Assembly (NCBI GenBank): GCA_937139335.1
Contig: CAKZPN010000061.1
Span: 62,001-126,000, forward strand
DNA length: 64,000 nucleotides
Reading direction: 5' to 3'
Source: an uncultured Roseicyclus sp.
GTDB lineage: Bacteria; Pseudomonadota; Alphaproteobacteria; Rhodobacterales; Rhodobacteraceae
Positions 37,534 to 49,204 of the stretch are shown here, piece by piece. Both the position numbers and the translations under genes were made by a program. How positions within the stretch are numbered: position 1 is the first letter of the stretch; every line of letters begins with the position of its first letter. The notes under the pieces are model-generated. The model ran no database searches and was not told the origin of the DNA. It worked only from the letters and a program-made list of their open reading frames with translations.

Positions 37534-38781
37534 ATGGCACAAAGCGGCCTCAGCTTGGGCGTCGACTTCGGCACGTCGAACTCGGCGGCGGGGTATCTGC
37601 GCGACGGCGCGCCCCGGCTGGTCGAGATGGCGCCCGGTCAGACCACGATCCCCACCACCTTCTTCTTCGATCACGACCGCCGCCAGACCCTGATCGGGGA
37701 GCCCGCCAACCAGGCGCTGCTGGACGGCCGCGAAGGCCGTTTCATGCGGGCGCTGAAGCGCGTTCTCGGCACCTCGCTGATGCACGAAAAGCGCCAGATC
37801 CTGAACCGGCGCGTCACCTTCGTCGAGATCATCGCGGGCTTCCTGGCCGAGATCAAATCGCGCGCCGAGGCCGAGGCGGGTTCGAGGTTCGACCGCGTCC
37901 TCTCCGGCCGGCCGGTGGTGTTTCACGCCAAGGGCGACCCGCGCGAGGCGCAGGCCGAGGCGGACCTGCGCGCCTGCTACCTCGCGGCGGGATTTCGCGA
38001 GGTCGCCTTTCTGCCCGAGCCGGAGGCTGCCGCCATCGCCAGCGGCGCGCTCGATCAACCGGGCACCATCGGGCTGATCGTCGATATCGGCGGCGGCACG
38101 TCCGATTTCTCGCTCTTTCGCGCGGGCGTGGAGGGGGTGGAGATCCTGGCCAGCCACGGCGTGCGCATCGGCGGTACGGATTTCGACCGCGCGATCAGCA
38201 TCGACCGGGTTATGCCGCTGCTGGGCAAGGGCACCGAGCTGCGCAAGGCACTGGGCGCCGGCACCACGCCGACGCCGAACGCGATCTACAACGACCTGGC
38301 GACCTGGGAAAAAATCCCCTTCGTCTACACCCCGCAGAACCGGCGGATGACCGAGGAGATGCTGCGCCTGGCGCAGCAGCCGCGAAAGCTGTCGCGGCTC
38401 GCGAAGGTGCTGGAGGACGAGCTGGGGCATGACCTGGCCTTTGCCGTCGAGCAGGGCAAGATCGCCGCCAATGACGGTGCCGCCGAGCCCCGCATCTGGC
38501 TCGACCCCGTCGAGCGTGACCTCTTCGCCCCGCTTTCCGCCGCGGCGCTGTCGGCCAGTCTTGCGCCGCAGGCGGACAGGCTGGCGGAGGGGGCGCAGGA
38601 CACGCTGCGCGCTGCGGGCGTCGAGGCGGGCCGGGTGCAGCGCGTCGTCTATGTCGGCGGATCGAGCCTGATGTCGCTCGTCTCCGACACCATGAGGGCG
38701 CAGTTCCCCGACGCAGAACATTCCTTCAGCAATGTCTTCACGGCGGTGACGGACGGTCTGGCCATCGCGGCAGGGCGGTAG
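37534..38781 (+). CDS. Hsp70 family protein, YegD-like
   Basis: A 415-residue actin-like ATPase of the Hsp70 superfamily. The phosphate-1 loop GVDFGTSNSAAG (residues 9-20), phosphate-2 IVDIGGGTSDFS and adenosine motif VYVGGSSLM are present. It has only the nucleotide-binding domain: the substrate-binding domain of DnaK (about 220 residues) is missing. This is the YegD architecture, whose cellular role is unknown. It is convergent with the response regulator gene. Confidence 0.9.
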   Translation: MAQSGLSLGVDFGTSNSAAGYLRDGAPRLVEMAPGQTTIPTTFFFDHDRRQTLIGEPANQALLDGREGRFMRALKRVLGTSLMHEKRQILNRRVTFVEIIAGFLAEIKSRAEAEAGSRFDRVLSGRPVVFHAKGDPREAQAEADLRACYLAAGFREVAFLPEPEAAAIASGALDQPGTIGLIVDIGGGTSDFSLFRAGVEGVEILASHGVRIGGTDFDRAISIDRVMPLLGKGTELRKALGAGTTPTPNAIYNDLATWEKIPFVYTPQNRRMTEEMLRLAQQPRKLSRLAKVLEDELGHDLAFAVEQGKIAANDGAAEPRIWLDPVERDLFAPLSAAALSASLAPQADRLAEGAQDTLRAAGVEAGRVQRVVYVGGSSLMSLVSDTMRAQFPDAEHSFSNVFTAVTDGLAIAAGR

Positions 38782-38802
38782 CGCGGCCGTCGCGCCACGG
38801 CG

Positions 38803-39165
38803 TTACCCGAGCACCGCGTCGAAGGCAGTGAGAAGTTCACTGTCCTTGAAGGGTTTGTTCACGAAGCGCGCGTTCTGGAAAGCGTCGTCGCGGGTGTCGG
38901 CGTTGTTGTAGCCGCTGACGACGACAAAGGGGATGTTGCGGGCCGCAAGTTCGATCGCGATGGGCAGCGAGGATACCCCGCTGAGGTTCATGTCGAGTGT
39001 CGCGGCGTCGGGCTTTTCGTCCAGCAACAGAGCCAGCGCCTTCGGTACGTTCGAGACCGGCCCCAGCACCTTGGCCCCCCAACTTCCCAGCAATTCCTCG
39101 AGATCCAGCGCGAGGAGCATCTCGTCCTCGACAATGAGAATGCGCAAGCCTTCCAGCGGCGTCAT
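38803..39165 (-). CDS. Single-domain response regulator (FAT GUY type)
   Basis: A 120-residue receiver domain without an output domain. The acidic pocket is Glu13-Asp14 and the phosphorylated residue is Asp58 (TLDMN). The segment IPFVVVSGYN matches the altered beta-4 motif of FAT GUY receivers, which pair with HWE/HisKA_2 kinases in alphaproteobacteria. Its ATG overlaps the stop of the large kinase gene (ATGA), so it is almost certainly the partner of that kinase. Confidence 0.93.
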   Translation of the reverse strand: MTPLEGLRILIVEDEMLLALDLEELLGSWGAKVLGPVSNVPKALALLLDEKPDAATLDMNLSGVSSLPIAIELAARNIPFVVVSGYNNADTRDDAFQNARFVNKPFKDSELLTAFDAVLG

Positions 39166-42100
39166 GGGGTCGTGGGTCCGTTCGTCGCCACCGGTTCGTC
39201 CTTGGGAAAGGTGATCTTCACCTCTAAACCCGCGGGCTCGAAGAATAGTTCCGCCGTTCCGCCAAGTTCGTAGGCGCAGGACCGTTCGATCAGTTTCGTC
39301 CCGAAGCCCTTTTCGCTGTCCGGGTGCACCGGCGGGCCGCCCTGCTCCTGCCATTCCAGGCGAATGTTCGGCACCGCCGTCGTGGCCTCCAGTCGCCAGC
39401 GCACCGACAGGCGCCCTTCGGGCGTGGACAGCGAGCCGTATTTCGACGCGTTCGTGGCCAGTTCGTGCAGGATCAGGCCGAGGCCGAGGCCCTGCTTGGG
39501 TGTCAGCTGGACCCGCGGCCCGTCGATCGCCACGTCCAGCCCGTCGTCGTTTCCATAGGCCGACAACGTGTCCTCGATCAGCGTCTTCATGTCCGCGGAT
39601 CGCCAACTGGTCCGCAGAAGCTGGTCATGCGCGCGGGCGAGCGCCTGGATACGGCCGACGAAGCCTTCGCGATACTGGGCGACGGTCAGATCCTCGGCGC
39701 CGGGCTGGCGGGCCAGCGCCTGCACCACGGCGAGCGTGTTCTTGACCCTGTGGCTCAACTCGCGGGTCAGCAGTTCCTGCTGCTCTTCCGCCTTCTTGCG
39801 ATCGCTGACATCGCGGAACAGGGCGGCCACCCGGTGCTCGCCGTCGGACGTGACGGGAAAGGCATAGACCTCGTAGTAGCGGTTGAGGGCTTCGGCGGGC
39901 GCCTCGAACCGTTCGGCCTCACCAGTCGCGGCAATGTTCGCGTAGCGCTCGTACCAATGCTCCTCGTGACCGGGGATCATCTCGCGCGCGGATTTGCCGA
40001 GGACGTCCTTCAGCCCGGTCTGGCGCTCGAAGGCCGCGTTCACGTCGATGAAGCGGTAATCGGCCGGCGTGCCGTTCTGCGCCGGGATGACCTCGATGAT
40101 GCAGAAGCCCTCGTCGATGGAATCGAACAGGGTCTCGTAGCGCCGCTGGCTTTCCAGCAACTCCCGCTCGGTGTCGCGGCGCGAGGAGATGTCGACGAAG
40201 GTCAGCACCACGCCCTCGATCCGGTCCTCGACGGTGCGGTAGGGCCTGATCCGCATCATGAACCAGCGCCCTTCGCGGCTTTGCACCTCGCCCTCGGCCG
40301 GCGACAGGTCGCGCAGAACGCGCCGGGCGTCCTCCTCGATCCCGTCGTAGCGCAGCCTGTGGGTGAAGTCGGTGATCTGTCGCCCCACGTCCAGATCGGT
40401 GATGTTGAACAGCGCGGCCATCGGCGGCGTGAACATGCGGATGCGCAGATCGCTGTCCAGAAACAGCGTGCCGATTTCCGTCGCCGAGGTGAGGTTGCGC
40501 AGGTCGCTGTGCGCGGTCGAGATGCTTTCGAGCTTGCCTTTCAGTTCCGAGTTCACGGTCTGAAGCTCCTCGTTCATCGACTGAAGCTCCTCCTTCGAGG
40601 TCTCCAGTTCCTCCGAGGTCGAGCGATATTCCTCGTTGATCGACTGCAACTCCTCGTTCGCGGCGCGCAGATCCTCGATCGCCATCTCGTGCTCGGCGCG
40701 GCTGGCGACCAGCGCCTCCTGTGCGGCCTTCAGCTCGGCATGGAGCCGTCGCACCTCGTCGGGTGCGGGCGTGGCCTCCACCGGCGCGTCCGTCTCCTCC
40801 GGGACCGGACCGGCGTCGAGAAAGATGACAAGCGCGCGCAGGCCGCCACTGTCCTTCGGCTCGGTCGGCGCGGGCGAGACGTGGAGCGCGATGCGCCGCG
40901 ACCCCTCGTCGAAATCCACTTGGGCCGGAAGCGTCATCGTCGACGCCTTGCCGTCGAAGACCCGGTCCAGCGCGACCTTAAGATCCAGCCGCAACTCGCC
41001 CCGGACCACGGCGGGCAGGCGGGCCGAGAACGTGCCGCCGGAATGCAGGATGTAGCGCCCCGCGCCGGGCGAGAGGTGGAGGATATGATGGTTCTCGTCC
41101 ACCAGCACGCTGGGCGGCGCGACCCGTTCCAGCGCCGCGGCGTGCTGCTCGGCGGGCGCGGTGCCGCGATCCTGCGGCTGGCCAGCGCGACGGGCCGTGG
41201 GCGCGATGATGCGCTCGGACCCGGCGTGCGGCAGGGTCGGCATGTGGCGGTGGCTGCTCGGCTTGGCCTGGTAGATCCGCGCCTCGCGGTCAAGCTGCGC
41301 GAACAGCTCGGACCGGGACTCGGCGGTTTCGGCGGAGCCCAGGAACAGGTAGCCGGAGGGCCGCAGGCTGTAGTGGAACAGGTTCAGCAGCTGCTCCTGA
41401 AGGCTGCGCTCCAGGTAGATCATCAGGTTCCGGCAGGAGATGAGATCGAGCCGCAGGAACGGCGGATCCTTCAGCACGCTGTGCGACGCGAACAGGACAA
41501 CCTCGCGCACCTGCTTGCGGATGCGGTAATGCGTGCCCTCGTCGACGAAGAACCGCGCCAGCCGCTCCTCGCTGACATCGGCCTCGATCGAGCGCGGAAA
41601 GCGACCCTCGCGCGCGGTCGCCAGCGCGCCTTCGTCGAGGTCGCTGGCGAAGATCTGGATCGGCAGTTTCACCTTCCGGCGCGCCGCCTCCTCGAGCATG
41701 ACGATGGCGAGGCTGTAGGCTTCCTCACCGGTGGCGCAGCCGACGCACCAGGCGCGGATGCCGTCTTCGCCCACTTGCTCGAACAGCGGCGCGACCGCGT
41801 TCGTCGCCAGCATGTCGAAGGCGGCTTCGTCGCGGAAGAACTGCGTGACCGAAATCAGCAGGTCGTTGAACAGCTCATGCGCCTCTTCCGGCGTGGTCCT
41901 GACGTATTCCGCATAGGCGCCAAGACTGACGGAGCGGCAGACCTGCATCCGCCGCAACACCCGGCGCATCACCGTGGCGCGCTTGTAGCTGGTGAAATCG
42001 TGCCCGGTCTGCGACCTGAGGAACCCAACGATCCGGCGCAGGTCGTTGGCCATGGCGTCCTCGTCCAGCGAGCGGACCGCCTCCTTGCTGCGCGACACGT

Positions 42101-42683
42101 CGGTGATGCGCTCGGCCAGGCGGCTGGTCGGCCCGATGAAGCTGACGACGCCGGTGGCGATGGCGTTCTGCGGCATGGCGGCGAACTCGGCCTCGGCGGG
42201 CTCCTGCGCGAAGACGACGCCGCCGGCCTCGTGCATCGCGCGCACGCCGTTGGAGCCGTCGGCACCCGAGCCGCTGAGGATGACGGCGAGCCCGTCGCCC
42301 CGCGCGGCCGCCACCGAGCGAAAGAACATGTCCACCGGCGCCCGGTGTCCCCTTGGCGCGGTGAACTCGCGGGCGGTGACGGTGTCGCCCTCGATCACCA
42401 GCTCGCGGTCGGGCGGGATCACGTAGACGCAGTTGGGCAGAAGTTTCGGGCCGTCCTCGACCTGGCGGACCGGCATCTTGGTGCAGGTCGCAAGGATTTC
42501 GGCCAGCGCGCTGGGGTGCTCCGGCGAGAGATGGACGATCACGACATAGGCGAGGCCCAGGTCGTCGGGCAGCTGCCGGAACAGGTTCCGCAAGGCACCC
42601 ACGCCGCCCGCGGACGCGCCGATGGCGCAGATGGGAACGATGCTCTGGAGGGATTTGACCACATCTGCATCTCTTTTGGTCAT
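39162..42683 (-). CDS. CheB-CheR-PAS-HWE sensor histidine kinase
   Basis: A 1173-residue cytoplasmic signalling protein. In order it has a CheB methylesterase domain (Ser24 in GASAGG, HLSPEHPS, GSGADGSNG; about 15-205), a CheR methyltransferase (VTQFFRDEAAF, GCATGEEAYS, SCRNLMIYL; about 215-480), a long coiled coil (about 645-720), two PAS domains (about 725-965), and an HWE/HisKA_2 kinase with phospho-His in LSHRVKNTLAVVQ and ATP box HELATNASKYG. CheB lacks its usual receiver domain. No membrane helix is present. A GGAAC-type stress promoter lies 40 bases upstream. Such hybrids feed the general stress response in relatives. Confidence 0.94.
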   Translation of the reverse strand: MTKRDADVVKSLQSIVPICAIGASAGGVGALRNLFRQLPDDLGLAYVVIVHLSPEHPSALAEILATCTKMPVRQVEDGPKLLPNCVYVIPPDRELVIEGDTVTAREFTAPRGHRAPVDMFFRSVAAARGDGLAVILSGSGADGSNGVRAMHEAGGVVFAQEPAEAEFAAMPQNAIATGVVSFIGPTSRLAERITDVSRSKEAVRSLDEDAMANDLRRIVGFLRSQTGHDFTSYKRATVMRRVLRRMQVCRSVSLGAYAEYVRTTPEEAHELFNDLLISVTQFFRDEAAFDMLATNAVAPLFEQVGEDGIRAWCVGCATGEEAYSLAIVMLEEAARRKVKLPIQIFASDLDEGALATAREGRFPRSIEADVSEERLARFFVDEGTHYRIRKQVREVVLFASHSVLKDPPFLRLDLISCRNLMIYLERSLQEQLLNLFHYSLRPSGYLFLGSAETAESRSELFAQLDREARIYQAKPSSHRHMPTLPHAGSERIIAPTARRAGQPQDRGTAPAEQHAAALERVAPPSVLVDENHHILHLSPGAGRYILHSGGTFSARLPAVVRGELRLDLKVALDRVFDGKASTMTLPAQVDFDEGSRRIALHVSPAPTEPKDSGGLRALVIFLDAGPVPEETDAPVEATPAPDEVRRLHAELKAAQEALVASRAEHEMAIEDLRAANEELQSINEEYRSTSEELETSKEELQSMNEELQTVNSELKGKLESISTAHSDLRNLTSATEIGTLFLDSDLRIRMFTPPMAALFNITDLDVGRQITDFTHRLRYDGIEEDARRVLRDLSPAEGEVQSREGRWFMMRIRPYRTVEDRIEGVVLTFVDISSRRDTERELLESQRRYETLFDSIDEGFCIIEVIPAQNGTPADYRFIDVNAAFERQTGLKDVLGKSAREMIPGHEEHWYERYANIAATGEAERFEAPAEALNRYYEVYAFPVTSDGEHRVAALFRDVSDRKKAEEQQELLTRELSHRVKNTLAVVQALARQPGAEDLTVAQYREGFVGRIQALARAHDQLLRTSWRSADMKTLIEDTLSAYGNDDGLDVAIDGPRVQLTPKQGLGLGLILHELATNASKYGSLSTPEGRLSVRWRLEATTAVPNIRLEWQEQGGPPVHPDSEKGFGTKLIERSCAYELGGTAELFFEPAGLEVKITFPKDEPVATNGPTTP

Positions 42684-42720
42684 GGGCCCTCCGTCACGCG
42701 AACGTGAAACATTAGAACAT

Positions 42721-42748
42721 GGAACGTCTGCGGCTGCACTCCCGTTCC
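42721..42748. promoter_or_regulatory. Symmetrical divergent EcfG-type promoter
   Basis: GGAACG-N16-CGTTCC reads as GGAAC-N17-CGTT on both strands, the consensus recognised by the EcfG/RpoE2 general-stress sigma factor. The leftward -10 element ends 40 bases before the HWE kinase start, an ideal distance. The rightward -10 is about 178 bases before the Mo-oxidoreductase start. Confidence 0.65.
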
Positions 42749-42797
42749 GCCGGATGATCGTTTGCCCGCGACTTTCGCCGGGGACTTTGCGTCCGAG

Positions 42798-42824
42798 GGA
42801 ACAATCCGCGGTTGATGCTGTTCC
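42798..42824. promoter_or_regulatory. Second GGAAC/GTTCC palindrome, possible weaker EcfG promoter
   Basis: GGAAC-N17-GTTCC. Read in either direction it gives GGAAC-N16-TGTT, one mismatch from the EcfG -10 core CGTT. It is about 100 bases upstream of the Mo-oxidoreductase start and repeats the symmetry of the element at 42721-42748. Confidence 0.4.
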
Positions 42825-42923
42825 TGCCCCGGAGCGCCCGCCGTCTGCCGTGGCATGCCGCCCTGATCACGGGCCCCGGTCGGCTGTGCCGGCCTCGATC
42901 GTCAGACCCCGCGGGAGCGTCAC

Positions 42924-45217
<2,294 letters not shown>

Positions 45218-45221
<4 letters not shown>

Positions 45222-46117
45222 GACCATCGGGCGCCATCCGGCAGGGTCCGCGACGGGCCGCGTGGATCGCCGCCCTTGTCGCGCTCATCCTGATGCCCGG
45301 CTGCGATGGCGTCCACATCACCTTCCTAGACCCGCAGGGACCGGTCGCGGCGCAGCAGCGCACGCATTTCCTGATCATCCTGGGCCTGATGCTGGTCGTC
45401 GTCCTGCCGGTTCTCGTGCTGACCCCCTGGCTCGCCTGGCGCTACCGCTACGGCAAGCATCAGGAATACAAGCCCGAATGGAACTTCGCCTGGACCTGGG
45501 AGATCGTGCTGTGGAGCATTCCCGCGGTGATCGTCACCGTTCTTGCCGTCTTCCTCTGGCGCAACACGCTTGCGCTCGACCCCTACAGGCCGCTCGACCT
45601 GCCCGGAGAGCCGCTGCGCGTGCAGGCCGTGGCGACGGACTGGAAATGGCTTTTCATCTATCCCGATCTCGGCATCGCCTCGGTCGATGCGCTGGTCTTC
45701 CCGGCGGAGCGGCAGATCGCGCTGCACCTGACCTCCGACACGGTGATGCAGGCGTTCTTCATTCCCGCGCTGGGCAGCCAGATCTACGCCATGGGCGGCA
45801 TGGTCACGCGGCTGCACCTGGCCGCCGATGCGCCGGGGCGGTTTCGGGGGCGGAACACGCAATACAACGGGCTCGGGTTCCATACCCAGAGGTTCGAGGC
45901 CGTTGCCCTGGGCGAGGGCGATTTCGCCGCCTGGCTGGCGGAGGCACGGGCGGCCGCGCCCCTCGATGCGGAAGCCTACGCGGTCCTCGCGCGGGCGGGC
46001 ACGGCGGGCGCGGCGGCCGAGGCGCTGGGCCGCACCCTGCCGCTGCGGTTCGGCGCGGTCCACGAGGGGTTGTTTGCCCGCATCGTGTCCGAGACCGCCG
46101 AGGGGGCAGGGCAATGA
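45218..46117 (+). CDS. cyoA: Cytochrome bo-type quinol oxidase subunit II
   Basis: A 299-residue lipoprotein subunit. The signal peptide ends in the lipobox LMPG-Cys29; two membrane helices follow (about 45-70 and 90-110). The periplasmic cupredoxin domain has GSQIYAMGGMVTRLHL but no cysteines, so there is no Cu-A centre: the electron donor is quinol, not cytochrome c. The start is GTG at 45218, overlapping the stop of the Mo-oxidoreductase gene (GTGA). This coupling ties the two enzymes together. Confidence 0.93.
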
Positions 46118-48225
46118 CGCCGGGCGGGTTTCTCGACACGATCCTCGGCCGTCTTGGGCCGGAGGCGCTGCCGTTCTGGGAGATCGTGGTCGCCCCGGAC
46201 GATCCACGAGCGGTCATGAACGGGGCCATCGCGACGGCCGCCGCGGCTTTCGTCGTGCTGGGCGCGCTGGTGCTGGCCTGGATCATCACGCGGCGCGGCT
46301 GGTGGCGGGTGCTCTGGTCGGAGTGGCTGACCAGCGTCGATCACAAGAAGATCGGCATCATGTACGTGGTGTTGGCGCTGGTCATGCTCGCGCGCGGGAT
46401 CGTGGAGGCGACGCTGATGCGGGCCCATCAGGCGGCGGGCCTGACCGGCGGCTTCCTCAGCCCCGAGCATTTCGGCGAGTTCTTCACCACCCACGGCACG
46501 ATCATGATCTTCTTCGTGGCGATGCCGTTTCTCACCGGCCTCATCAATTTCGCCATGCCGCTGCAGATCGGGGCGCGGGACATGTCCTTTCCGGTCCTGA
46601 ACGCGGTGTCGCTGGGCCTGACGGCGGCGGGGGCGGCGCTGGTGATGGTCTCGCTCGTTGTGATGCCGTTCTCGACCGGCGGCTGGACGGGCTACCCCCC
46701 CTACACCGGCCGCGCCTTCAGCCCCGGCGCCGGCCCCGACTACTGGATCTGGGCGGTCACGCTGTCCTCGCTCGGCTCGATGCTCAGCGGCATAAACTTC
46801 ACCGTGACGATCTACAAGGAGCGGGCCGAGGGCATGGGGTTCTTCCGCATGCCGCTGTTTTGCTGGACGGCGCTTTGCACCGCGATCCTGATGATCTTCG
46901 CGATGCCGCCGCTGACCGTCGCCACCGGCCTGCTCGCGCTGGACCGCTATGCCGGGTTCCATTTCTTCACCAACGACCTCGGCGGCAACATGATGAATTA
47001 CGCCAACCTGTTCTGGCTGTTCGGCCACCCCGAGGTCTACATCCTGATCCTGCCCGCCTTCGGGATCTATTCCGAGGTCTTCACGACCTTCTCGGGCAAG
47101 ACGCTCTACGGCTACCGGACGCTGGTGCTGGCAACCATGTGCATCGCGGTGTTGAGCTTCACGGTCTGGGTCCACCATTTCTTCACCATGGGCCAGTCGG
47201 CCGCGCTCAACGCCGTCTTCGGCATCTCCACAATGCTGATCGGAATTCCGACGGGGGTGAAGATCTTCGACTGGATGCTGACCATGTATCGCGGGCAGGT
47301 GCGGCTGACGGTGCCGATGATCTATGCGCTGGGCTTTGTCATGTTGTTCGTGATCGGCGGCACCTCGGGCATCGTGCTGGCCAACCCCAGCGTCGACTAC
47401 CAGGTTCACAACACCCTGTTTCTGGTCGCCCATTTCCACAACATGCTGATCCCCGGCACGCTTTTCGGGATGCTCGCGGGCTACACGATGTGGTTTCCCA
47501 AGGCCTTCGGCTTTCGGCTGGACGAGACCTGGGGGCGGCGCGCGGCGCTTGGCTGGATCGCAGGGTTCATACTGGCCTTCTTCCCGCTCTACGGTCTCGG
47601 GCTGCTGGGCATGCCGCGCCGCGCCCATTCCTTTGTCGAACCCGCCTATCTGCCCTTCGTGCTGGTGGCTCTCGCGGGGGCACTGCTGGTGCTCGGCGCC
47701 TTCATCTGCCTGTGCATCCAGCTTTGCGTCAGCATCCGCGACCGGCGCAAGACGGATGTCTGGGCCGGCGACCCCTGGGACGGGCGCACGCTGGAATGGG
47801 CCGTTTCCGCGCCGCCGCCCGCCTACAACTTCGCGGTCATTCCCGAGATCCTGAGCCGCGACGCATTTGCCTACGAGAAACTGAACGGGACCGCCTTCCA
47901 GATCCCGGCCGAGTGGGAGGATGTCGAGATGCCGCGCAATTCGGTGCTTGGCCCGGTGCTGGGACTTGCCGGGTTTCTAGGCGCCTTCGGGCTGGTCTGG
48001 TACATGTGGTGGCTGGTGGCGCTGTCGGCGCTCGCGGCGCTGGGCGCGATCATCGGGCGAAGCTTCGTGCGCGATACCACCGTGACGATTTCGTCCAGCC
48101 AGGTCCGCGCCGATCACATCGCCTGGGTCGAGGCGGTGCGCGCCTTGCCCCGGACGACGCGCGCCGATGAGACGGGCCGACAGAACACCGGCCGTGCCGT
48201 GCCGCTTGCGGGGGAACACCGATGA
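46114..48225 (+). CDS. cyoB: Cytochrome bo-type quinol oxidase subunit I
   Basis: A 703-residue haem-copper oxidase core with about fifteen helices. The haem/Cu-B ligands are FTTHG, GHPEVYILILP (with the cross-linked His-Tyr pair), VWVHHFF and HFHNML. Of the E. coli quinol-site residues, Arg71 and His98 are kept (LARGIVE, PEHFGE), whereas Asp75 and Gln101 are both replaced by Glu. The ATG overlaps the cyoA stop. It reduces O2 to water and pumps protons. Confidence 0.95.
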   Translation: MTPGGFLDTILGRLGPEALPFWEIVVAPDDPRAVMNGAIATAAAAFVVLGALVLAWIITRRGWWRVLWSEWLTSVDHKKIGIMYVVLALVMLARGIVEATLMRAHQAAGLTGGFLSPEHFGEFFTTHGTIMIFFVAMPFLTGLINFAMPLQIGARDMSFPVLNAVSLGLTAAGAALVMVSLVVMPFSTGGWTGYPPYTGRAFSPGAGPDYWIWAVTLSSLGSMLSGINFTVTIYKERAEGMGFFRMPLFCWTALCTAILMIFAMPPLTVATGLLALDRYAGFHFFTNDLGGNMMNYANLFWLFGHPEVYILILPAFGIYSEVFTTFSGKTLYGYRTLVLATMCIAVLSFTVWVHHFFTMGQSAALNAVFGISTMLIGIPTGVKIFDWMLTMYRGQVRLTVPMIYALGFVMLFVIGGTSGIVLANPSVDYQVHNTLFLVAHFHNMLIPGTLFGMLAGYTMWFPKAFGFRLDETWGRRAALGWIAGFILAFFPLYGLGLLGMPRRAHSFVEPAYLPFVLVALAGALLVLGAFICLCIQLCVSIRDRRKTDVWAGDPWDGRTLEWAVSAPPPAYNFAVIPEILSRDAFAYEKLNGTAFQIPAEWEDVEMPRNSVLGPVLGLAGFLGAFGLVWYMWWLVALSALAALGAIIGRSFVRDTTVTISSSQVRADHIAWVEAVRALPRTTRADETGRQNTGRAVPLAGEHR

Positions 48226-48833
48226 CCCGTCACCCCGGCCTCAACCTCGACGCAAGCCATGCCCCCGCCCATGACCATGCCGTGGTGCTGGTCTTCGGGT
48301 TCTGGGTCTTCATGATGAGCGACGCCATCATCTTCGGCCTGCTCTTTGCAACCTATGTCTCGATGCGCGACGGGCTGGCCGGCGGGCCTGGGCCGCAGGA
48401 CCTGTTCGAGCTGCGGATCGTCTTTGCCGAGACCCTCGTCCTGCTGCTTTCGAGCCTGACGATGGGCATGGCGTCGCTGTCGATGAAACACGAGCGTCAC
48501 GACGCCCGGCTGATCGGCTGGCTCGGGGTGACGCTGGTGCTCGGGCTGGTTTTTCTCGGCCTCGCGGGGCACGAGCTTGCCGCGATGATCGACAAGGGCG
48601 GGGTGCCCACGCGGTCGGGCTGGCTGTCGTCCTTCTGGGCGCTGGTGCCGCTGCACGGTCTGCACGTGTCCGCCGCCGCGCTCTGGCTCATCGTCATCGC
48701 GGCCCAGATCCTGATCTTCGGGCAGGACGCGGCGGTGAAGACGGCGCTGCTGCGGCTGGGGGTGCTGTGGCATTTCCTCGACATCATCTGGGTCGCGATC
48801 TTCACCGTCGTCTATCTGGGAGGGCTCGCATGA
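48222..48833 (+). CDS. cyoC: Cytochrome bo-type quinol oxidase subunit III
   Basis: A 203-residue membrane protein with five helices. The conserved FGFWVFMMSDAIIFGLLFATY opening and the WHFLDIIWV C-terminal helix identify the subunit III family. It overlaps cyoB by four bases and cyoD by four bases. It stabilises the core and supports the proton D-pathway. Confidence 0.95.
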   Translation: MTRHPGLNLDASHAPAHDHAVVLVFGFWVFMMSDAIIFGLLFATYVSMRDGLAGGPGPQDLFELRIVFAETLVLLLSSLTMGMASLSMKHERHDARLIGWLGVTLVLGLVFLGLAGHELAAMIDKGGVPTRSGWLSSFWALVPLHGLHVSAAALWLIVIAAQILIFGQDAAVKTALLRLGVLWHFLDIIWVAIFTVVYLGGLA

Positions 48834-49171
48834 CCCGAGACAGCCGCGAAGACGAGGCCGGAACCACGCCCGAGGACGCAGCGCGCGAAAAGCGGTCGTA
48901 CCTCATGGGCTTCGCGGTGTCGCTGGCGCTGACCCTGGTCGCCTTTGCCGCCGTCATCTGGGACCTCGGCGGGCAGGGGGCGGTGTTCGTCATTCTGGGC
49001 GTGACGGCGCTGTTGCAGATCGCGGCGCAGTTCCGCTGGTTCCTGCACATCGGTTTGCGCGGGCAGGCGCGGGAGGATCTGCAGCTCATCCTCTTCACCG
49101 CGCTGATCCTGAGCCTGATGGCCGGCGGGACGATCTTCATCCTCGCCAACCTTGCTGGGCGCATGCACTGA
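48830..49171 (+). CDS. cyoD: Cytochrome bo-type quinol oxidase subunit IV
   Basis: A 113-residue membrane protein with three helices after a charged N-terminus of about 22 residues. FRWFLHIGLRGQARED is the family signature. It is the last gene of the cyo operon: no cyoE (haem O synthase) follows, so haem O must be made by an enzyme elsewhere, or the oxidase uses another haem. Confidence 0.92.
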   Translation: MTRDSREDEAGTTPEDAAREKRSYLMGFAVSLALTLVAFAAVIWDLGGQGAVFVILGVTALLQIAAQFRWFLHIGLRGQAREDLQLILFTALILSLMAGGTIFILANLAGRMH

Positions 49172-49204
49172 CCCCCAAGGGCGCTCACGTCTCGTCGAGA
49201 GGCG

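Noticed and set aside
39324-42707. Open frame of more than 1100 codons on the plus strand
   Set aside because: It is exactly antisense to the CheB-CheR-PAS-HWE kinase, whose motifs are complete; the plus-strand translation is Arg/Gly/Asp-rich without domains, as expected for a GC-rich shadow.
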